Shown piece by piece: positions 56,755-64,000 of a stretch of DNA of 64,000 nucleotides (position 1 is its first letter; every line of letters starts with the position of its first letter). Location: assembly GCA_963457665.1 (NCBI GenBank), contig OY735201.1, positions 29,144,841 to 29,208,840 of the forward strand, read 5' to 3'. Under the pieces are notes generated by a model that saw only the letters and a list, made by a program, of their open reading frames with translations, searched no databases and was not told the origin of the DNA. The position numbers and the translations under genes were made by a program. Source of the DNA: Thysanoteuthis rhombus (lineage: Eukaryota > Mollusca > Cephalopoda > Oegopsida > Thysanoteuthidae).

Positions 56755-58160
56755 AGGGGGATTTATTTTTTTCCATTTTTTAGGTTCAAAATCGCAGAAT
56801 AATTCCTTCTTTTCAATTTTAAGGGTGAAAATGAGGGGGGAGTCCTTTTTCTTTTCTCCAATGGGGGGATGGCTGGGGTCAAAATGAAGGAGAAACTTTT
56901 TTCACTTTCAGGGGTGGGGGCTGAACAGAAATGGGTTCTACTTTTTGAGGTAAAAATGTAGGTGGGGATTCTTTTTCCTTTTTGAAGGCAAAATCAAAAA
57001 GAAAATCTTTTTTTCACTTTGTAAGTTAAAAATGGAAGGGGAATTACTTTATTCCAATCCTGGGGGTCCAAATGTAGGGGAGATATTTTTTCACTTTCAG
57101 GCTCAAAACAGAGATTGAATTTTTTGCCAGTTTTAGGAGTCAAATTGAAGGGGGAAATTTCTCCACTTTTTGAGGTCAAATTTGAGAGGGAATTTATTTA
57201 ACGGGGCACGATTTTTTTCCCCTTATTTTAAACATGAAATGGGAGGGGTATTTTTTTCACTTTCTGGGGTCAAAATGGTGCTGTCCTTTTTTTTTTCTCT
57301 TTTAGGCATCAGAATTGGGGGGGAATTCCTTTTTTAGTTTTAATAGTCAAAATGGAGGGATCTTTTTTCCCTTTTAGATGTCAAAATTAAAGGGGAATTC
57401 TTTTTTTGCACTTTTAGGAGTCAAAATGGAGGGAGAATTTTGTTCCATGATGAGGTCAAAAGTTTTTCCACTTTTATCAGTAAAAATTCTTGGGGGAATA
57501 GAATCATTTTTTATTATTAATGATCAAAATAGAGGGGAATATTTTTCACTTTTATGGGTCAAAACAGAGCCCAATTTTTTTTTCCACTCATAGGGAACAA
57601 AATGGTAGGGTTTTTTTTTTTCACTTTCAGGGGTCAGAATGGAGTGGGAATTTTTTTGTTTACTTTTGTATGACAAAATGGAGAGGTTCTTTTATGTGAA
57701 AATGGAGGGGGTTCCACTTCTAGGGACCAAATTGCGGGGGGAGCAGAATTTTTTCCTTTTTTTAGATGTCAAAATATGAGGAAAATTTCTTTACCTCCTT
57801 TGGTGGTCAAAATGGAGGGACAATTACTTTTTTCTACTTTCAAAGTCAGATTGGCAGGGGAATTCTTTTTCCACCTTTCAACAGTCAAAGTGAAGGGGAA
57901 ACTTTTTTCCCCACTTTTAGGGGTTAAAATGGGGGGGATTTTCTTTTTACTTTTAGTGATCGATACAGAGGGGGAATTTTTTTCAAATTTCAAAATCGAC
58001 AGGGAATTCACTTTCAGGGGTGAAAATATCTTTTCCCCACTTTTAGGGGACAAATTGGCAGGGAGCTTTCTTTAAGGATCAAAATGGAGGGATTTTTTTC
58101 AACTTATCAGAATCGAAATAGAGCGGAATAATGCTCACTTTTGAGAGTGAAAATGAATTT
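56755..58160. repeat. 39-bp minisatellite, about 1.4 kb
   Basis: The degenerate unit is close to TTTTTTCACTTTTAGGGGTC followed by AAAATGGAGGGGGAA. Dividing the span by the period gives roughly three dozen copies. Because 39 is a multiple of three, several frames stay open over several units on both strands, with peptide repeats of about 13 residues (minus strand: S-P-F-N-L-T-P-K-T-G-K-K). No start context, splice site or known protein suggests real coding. Confidence 0.9.
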
Positions 58161-58380
58161 CACTGAAACCTTGTGGAAGGGTAAGTAATGAGCTGAAGAA
58201 AGGAGTGTCTACATTTTGGGGACGGATCATTGGTCATCTCCCCGGCATCGTAGCTACTACACACACTACACACAATATCTCCAAAGGTTCTAAATGAATC
58301 TGGCTGAAATTCTGTGGAAGGGTAGGTAATGGTCTGAGAAAGAAGTGTTCACATTGGGGAATTTTCCTTCAAATAAAATC
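58145..58380 (+). repeat. Interspersed repeat family C, copy 6
   Basis: Two partial monomers: GAATTTCACTGAAACCTTGT with GGAAGGGTAAGTAATGAGC, then CAATATCTCCAAAGGTTCT with TCTGTGGAAGGGTAGGTAAT. It directly abuts the end of the 39-bp minisatellite. Confidence 0.55.
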
Positions 58381-58529
58381 TAGAATCACCTAAATTTTGA
58401 TGCTACCCTAATAAGTCCCATTTTATAACCAAATTTTATGATTTTCTTTCAGTTAAATGAAAACAGTTTTTACAGAAGTGGAAATATTAACTGAAATTAT
58501 CAGTTAAGTCATTTATACTTTGACTCTGA

Positions 58530-58805
58530 AGCTTTTTGTATTTGCTATAATATTATTTTTTTTAAAGCAAAATGTTTCATGCTTTTTGATATACTTTTTT
58601 ACTTGCTATGATATTGAATTTTTCAAATTAAAACGTTTCATCCTTTTTTTATGTATTTTCTGTGTTAGCTCTAATATTAATTTTTTTAATTGAAATGTTT
58701 CATGCTTTTTATATACTTTTTGTACTTGCTATGATATTGAATTTTTTAAATTAAAATGTCTCATGTTTTTTATATACATTTTGTACTTGCTATAATATTT
58801 TTTCT
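58530..58805. repeat. 61-bp tandem array, right block (about 4.5 units)
   Basis: Same unit and orientation as 55755-56225: TGCTTTTTATATACTTTTTG, TACTTGCTATGATATTGAAT, then AAATTAAAATG-TCA. The two blocks bracket the purine tract and the 39-bp minisatellite. Confidence 0.85.
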
Positions 58806-59399
58806 TTTAAATTATCATTCAATAAAGTTGAATGATCAAAAATAAATTTTGATAGAAGTTATTATAACAGCTATAGTTTCAACAATTTGTAATATAATTT
58901 TTTTGAAAAAATTTGAATCTTAATTTAATTGAAATACTATATTTAGGAATAAACTGGTGTAGCAAGAGATTTGGTGTCACAAGAAGACTGGCTCAATGGG
59001 ATGCTACCTCCAACATTTTGTCTGTGGAAATGCAGCTGGTGAACTACTATTTATAAAGTGTTCTGCCCTCCCCACCTCGATTAGGGTCCATGGGCGCTTT
59101 CAAATAGCCCCCAACCTCAACTATGCCTTCGCCACTGTACCATGAGATCTTTTAAAATAATTATTTAATAAAGTTGAATGATTTAAAATAAATTTCTATT
59201 TTTTATGTATGTCATTCTAATCTATGTAAGTAAAATATTCAGTATCTTTGTAGATGGGACTATTATAAAGATGATAATATGAGATTATAAGTAACATTAG
59301 ATTTATTTCACAACTATTAGTTTGTTGCAAGCGACTAAAAGTCATCCGCATTTGTCAGGTGAACTTCTATTCTGTAGGTAATGTGACAGACCATACATC

Positions 59400-60070
59400 T
59401 TCATTTGATGAATTATTGGTCAGACTTCTCCTAATCCCTTTGGGCATTTATTTTATTATGAACTGTGGATGATTATATAAAGTGTATACATACATTAGGG
59501 GATTATCATCTTTCCTATATGGTTTGTATGTGCCTTTTTCTATATCTAGTGTTAAATCAAGGAAGTTTGTTATTTTGAGTTGTGTTACTGTCTCTATTTT
59601 GAATCCTGTGTCTTTGAACTTTCTAATCATTTCTTCTCCTAATTTTGACTGTTTATTGGTAGGTTTTGTTTCTCAGTATTATAAGACTGTCGTCTCTGTA
59701 TAGTCATATTTCATTTCCTTACTTTGTCTTTGAGTATATCTTGAATGTTTGTTCCCACTAGTTCTGATGTTTCAGCATCATCGTAAGAACCCATCACAAC
59801 ATCAAAGTTGTTTGTATTGTTTTTCTTTATCTATAGTTTGGTGTTGTAGAAGAGCATTAATCTTTTACAATATTTAATCATTTGTTTGTCTTTTTCAGTT
59901 ATTTCTATGTGTTGGTCTGCTAGTTTTATCACTTTTATGTTTTGGTTATAGATGGTTACGATGTCTATTTTTATGAATTTACATTGTTTTTTATTTGTTA
60001 TGTTTATAAACCAATTTGTTACTTCTCTGGAACTTTCCCATTAATATCCTCTAAGTATTTTCCTCAATTT
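59400..60070 (-). pseudogene. Penelope-like RT fragment, copy P3
   Basis: The minus frame at 59448-59630 has K-I-T-N-F-L-D-L-T-L-D-I-E-K-G-T-Y-K-P-Y-R-K. It continues with L-Y-N-H-P-Q-F-I-I-K. This is the characteristic palm-to-thumb stretch of Penelope-like reverse transcriptases. Homology continues poorly up to about 60.07 kb with many stops. A C-terminal piece of the same element class lies next to it in the opposite orientation. Confidence 0.6.
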
Positions 60071-60129
60071 ATGGTTTATGTCTTCAAGGGTTGAGCTGTC
60101 AGTATGTTGTTTTAGAACTGAAATTTTCC

Positions 60130-60280
60130 TCATGGTTATGTGGACATCCTAGAGGAAAAACTTGCAATAATATTGTACCAAAAAAAAATAACCAGCTGTT
60201 GAACAAAAGAAATGAGCTAACATCAAATTGCAGTTATCAAAACAAATACATGCTAAAAAAATGTAAGAAAAAATAGAACG
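60130..60280 (+). pseudogene. Penelope-like C-terminal (post-GIY-YIG) fragment, copy P3
   Basis: E-K-L-A-I-I is followed, after a frameshift, by N-N-Q-L-L-N-K-R-N-E-L-T-S-N-C-S-Y-Q-N-K-Y-M-L. This matches the family's terminal L-N-K-R-x-E-L-x-S-x-C-R-H-x-N-K block. It is on the plus strand, while the RT fragment at 59.4-60.07 kb is on the minus strand, so the element is internally inverted. TG/CA-rich sequence at 60.35-60.45 and 60.83-60.88 kb may be its 3' non-coding part. Confidence 0.55.
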
Positions 60281-61248
60281 ATAACAACCACAACTTTAAT
60301 GACTAATACACAAAAACAAAACCCAACAATACACACAATATATAGAAATGATATGTGGATGTGTGTGTACCTGTATGTCTTTATGTGTATTGCAAGTACA
60401 TGTATGTGCAATTGTTATATACATATAATATACGTGTGTGAGTGTTTATATGTATTTATGTATACATATTAAACAAAATAAAGCTCAAATATATAAACAG
60501 TCCCATAATATATCTATAATAGACTGAATTAAACAACAAAAAATTAACTGAACAACCACTATATAAAAAAAATAAACACTCATACTTGTATAAAATAATC
60601 AAAATATACATACAAACAGTTCTACATGAACCAAACCCCAAAGATGAAAGTAAATAACTCCAAAATAATAACCTAAAATAAACATTTTGATACACCCTGA
60701 CCAAGACAAAACTAAGCATATTTTTTTTAATTAAAAAAAGTACATATACACAAAAAAATATAGATAAAAAGTAATTAAGAATAAAATATAACAATCAATA
60801 ATAAACCAGTAATAATAATACCAGGTGTGAGTATGTATATGAGTGTATGTATAGGTTTGCATATGCAAGTGTGTATATATGACTCTCAGTACAATTTTTT
60901 ATATTATAAAACAAGAAACACATATACGCAGAAAGGGAAGAAAATAATTTTATTATATTATGAAAAAGTGGGAAAAAGGAGAGAAAAAAAGAGGGAAATC
61001 AGGAAAACACATGTAATGATACAAAATGGATACCAATACAGAGTGCAATTTTCAACTACAATAATACAGTTAAATCAATCTATGATATATAAGAAACTTA
61101 CAGAAAAAAGAAAAATGTTTGCTGTATGGGTGTGAGGTGAACTAACAGAATGTTGATGAAAGTGATAATTGGAAGGTGAAAAGAACAAATAAAGAGAGAA
61201 GCAAGTGGTACATCTTAAAATTGCTCTTATTTTGATGCATTTCAACAG

Positions 61249-61912
61249 GTGCCAGCCATCTTTTTTGGAGAAACTCACAGTGGTGCAGAGAAAATTGTAA
61301 GCTGTTTAAATGTTTGAGGTTGAGGAAAGAAATGGAGATATTTCTGTGTTGTTTGGTTGTTTAGTAGGAGTGGGAGGGGAGATGTTTGTATCTGTGTAGG
61401 TGAGAGTCAAGTTTGGTCTGAAATATGAAGGGTCTGTGAGAGGAGGGGTCAGAGAGTGTTCGTATGTGTCTGTGAGTATTAAACCCCTAGATAAGAAGGG
61501 GTAGGGAGAGGAGTTGTGAGGGTAAAAATGATCAGTTGTCAGGAAAGGTTTTGTCCAACTGGTGAGGTCTACGGAGATTTCTAGGTCGCAAACCCTCTAA
61601 ATGAAACAGAATCACGTAAATACAATGCATTACAAAATTAACAGATCAAGAATTGGCTAACACTCAACAGTCCATTTAAGAAATAGTATAAGCACACATA
61701 TACCACCCCTTCAAGAAAAGAAGAAGACATCTCACACACTATCAACCGAACGCAACCTACTTCCAATCCACCCCACATAATGTCAACACCTATCCATTAA
61801 ATGCTAGATACCTCTTCTCCATTAAAAAAGAAAAACTGAAAAAAAAAACACACTGTAATGTGAATAGAACATCATTTTCTCTGCACCGCTGCAAGTTTCT
61901 CTGAAAAAGGTG
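61249..61912. repeat. Imperfect 45-bp inverted repeat about 620 bp apart
   Basis: Plus-strand GAGAAACTCACAGTGGTGCA with AGAGAAAAT near 61270-61290 is repeated as the complement (GAGAAACTTGCAGCGGTGCA) at 61866-61912. It lies right of the rearranged Penelope-like copy P3 and may mark that element's inverted ends. Confidence 0.55.
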
Positions 61913-62099
61913 AGTTTTAGGCACCAATTGATATAGGCATGACCCTAGCTCTAATGTTCCACAGTTCCTTAGGTCCTAGTATTTTTCCAATTTTTCACTC
62001 TCTTTCATCTTCATCTTGTAGTCTGCTTTGTTGCATTCCTCACTAATCCCATGTTTGTCATCATTTTATTGAATAACTGTAACTCCAAAAATGGCCTGC

Positions 62100-62460
62100 C
62101 TGACCAACCAGTTTGTGTGTCTCTGTGAGTGTCTCTGAGTACTCCTGGTCACATTTTGGGGGCTACAACCTTGAAATTTACATGAGTACTCTTCAGCTAC
62201 CATCTAAAATGTCTTTTTTGAATCTCTGTGGTCATTTTGGACAACAATGCCAGCTAGAGGGCTGAAATTTGAACATTTACTCCTTATTATATCTATAAAA
62301 TATTCTTTTTTGTTTTTCAACCATCCCCCACCCGGTTTAAGATTTTTTTTAGTGATCATTGCCCAGGAAAATGCATGTTATAATTTTTTTGTTTATAATA
62401 TATAAAGTACAAAAGTAGCAGTGACGTTTGACCCTTCAGCAGCCATCATCTTTGTAAAAG
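62100..62460 (+). repeat. Interspersed repeat family B, copy 5
   Basis: Contains CTCCTTATTATATCTATAAA and TTTTTTTTAGTGATCATTGC in the family order, but a diverged 3' half (GACGTTTGACCCTTCAGCAG). The boundaries are approximate. Confidence 0.45.
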
Positions 62461-62469
62461 TCAATTCTC

Positions 62470-63320
62470 TCAATTAGTTCTGGGTAGGTTCTAATGAATT
62501 GAATTAAGCATTTGACTTTGGGAACTAGTTTAGTAGATTCAACTATAATCTAAAATTTTGAAATTCACCATTTGTAACAGTGAAAATAAAGTCATTGCAA
62601 ATGTTTATGCTCAATCAGTATAAAGTGGCTCCGCAACCTCACAGTTAGCTAAAAGTGTGTGTTGTTCCTTTAGCTTTCCTCTCCCTCCTTATCTTAGCAA
62701 CTAACAAAAAGGATAGTAAGCAAAAGATGATGAACAACTACCTAAAAGTGTCTTTAAAAGAAATGCAAAGAGAATAAGAGGTGCTTAATGTCAGAAAAAA
62801 ACCAAATGAAATTTACATGCATATGACATTTAGTTGATACATTAGGAAAAAAGAGAGTATGTGCATAAATTGGGTTTTGGCATTAAAGTTTGTATGACCA
62901 AAAATGCATCAACATTTGCAGTCAAACAAAAACTTAAACCTGTTCAGGAAATGTTTGTTTGACATATGAAATAGAAAAAAAGTTTTGTTGATGAACTTAA
63001 TGGATACATCTTCTAAAGTTCATCAAGGAGCAAAATGTACAAGCATAAAAATGTTCTGTTATATGTGTGATAAAAGAAGTATTATTGTAAGTAACAGAGT
63101 AATCTTGACATTCAACTGCTGACAGACTAACAAAATTCAGAAATCATCATTTATAGCTTTCTAAAAGCTCTAAAAAATAATTATCTCTCAAGCTTGGTTT
63201 CATTATTTTTATAGGTTGAAAAATATCATTTAGTTCGTGCTGATTGGTCATGGTAACAACAAAAGCAGTCCAAACAACTCTTGAAATTATAATGATTCTT
63301 CTAGAAAATTATAGAAAGAA
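62470..63320. other. Upstream flank, nothing recognised
   Basis: AT-rich. No exon of a neighbouring gene could be identified. Confidence 0.5.
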
Positions 63321-63329
63321 AATTCTGAT

Positions 63330-63545
63330 TCTGAATCTAATGGAAGAGCAAGTTTCACCTCATAAGTAGGTCTCTGGTTTGATTCCCGGTAGGAGCAAAG
63401 AGTACAGAAAACTCTTGAGATAAATTTCCCTGTGCATTCAGCAGCTAATTGAGTACACTCTAAGGTATGTGATTAGGGTGGAGGTATCCCTTCAGTGAAT
63501 TTGCATCCTGCCAAGGGAGTGGTTATAAATTAGAATGAATAAAGT
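63330..63545 (+). repeat. Probable third tRNA-related SINE type
   Basis: GGTTTGATTCCCGG at about 63380 is a near-canonical B box, with a weak A box (AATGGAAGAGC) about 40 bp before it. The tail has GCATCCTGCCAAGGGAGTGG and then AT-rich sequence. Only one copy is seen in the window. Confidence 0.4.
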
Positions 63546-64000
63546 TCTGATCTTGACCAGAAATGAAACTTGCAAGTATCAATAAGCTGACACATGCAAC
63601 AGATATAGGAATTTTGTCATAAGACTTTTATACTGCAATGTGAGTTGCCTCTTAAGAGATGGACACTTTACTTTTTTTAAGTTCGCTTCAATTTTTCACA
63701 CAGAAAATTCCTGTAAGAACAGACTTGTATGCAAGATGTGGATCAAATCAGCACTGTCACTGCCTTGACTTATAAATATCAGCTCCATCTTTTTAAACTT
63801 TTTTTAAACTTTTGATGATGTAAGAAATCAAAAGAGAGAAAAATTTATAAACAGAAGTATTAGTATTCAATGAATTACTCAAATGAGCATTCTTTCATGG
63901 TTCAATCACCATATTCTGGCCTTCCCAAAATATCTGTTTTGCATTTGTATAATTATTCTACCGTATGAAAATCAATTTGTTTGTATACATGAAAAAGTTA

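Noticed and set aside
1-64000. CRISPR arrays, prokaryotic operons, rRNA genes
   Set aside because: None is present. The composition, spliced gene and repeat content are those of animal nuclear DNA.

Overview
This is a 64 kb window of an AT-rich, repeat-laden animal nuclear genome. It contains one gene that can be reconstructed with confidence: a minus-strand orthologue of MBD2/3, the single invertebrate counterpart of vertebrate MBD2 and MBD3 and a subunit of the NuRD chromatin complex. Six coding exons with GT-AG boundaries and matching phases run from the start codon at 55668 to the stop at 8663 and give a predicted protein of about 244 residues. The gene spans 47 kb for about 735 coding bases, and intron 2 alone is about 35.4 kb. 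Two ETS-type sites and a CRE-like site lie just upstream of the start codon, as in a TATA-less housekeeping promoter. The host looks like an invertebrate metazoan. The repeat content (Penelope-like elements, tRNA-related SINEs, LINEs, hAT and Tc1-like transposons) would suit a mollusc or another lophotrochozoan, but the species cannot be fixed from the sequence.

Layout from left to right. 1-8.6 kb is downstream flank or 3' untranslated sequence with SINE and interspersed-repeat copies, a 44-bp-arm inverted repeat at 2.6-2.8 kb, and an unidentified coding-like block at 7.4-7.7 kb. 8.6-13.0 kb holds exons 6 to 3, a 29-bp minisatellite beside exon 6 and a CA/TG strand-switch block. 13-48 kb is intron 2, a transposon graveyard: Penelope-like elements, a Tc1-like transposase, five LINE fragments (one 5'-inverted), a retroelement gag remnant, hAT relics, a 462-bp MITE, and a Penelope-like element nested in a hAT-type MITE whose uninterrupted copy lies 12 kb away. 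48.4 kb is exon 2. 48.6-55.6 kb is intron 1, with a small CpG-containing pocket and a possible plus-strand first exon at 53.2-53.6 kb. 55.6 kb is exon 1 and the promoter. 55.7-58.8 kb is a compound tandem-repeat block: a 61-bp array, a purine-rich tract, a 39-bp minisatellite of about 1.4 kb, then the 61-bp array again. 59-62 kb is a rearranged Penelope-like element. 62-64 kb is repeat relics.

Most long open frames are low-complexity or transposon shadows. I found no CRISPR array, rRNA, intact tRNA gene or prokaryotic-type operon. I did not find a clearly new biological system. The most interesting items are the promoter-proximal tandem-repeat block, the nested insertion with its empty-site paralogue, and the methyl-CpG-binding residues kept in MBD2/3.
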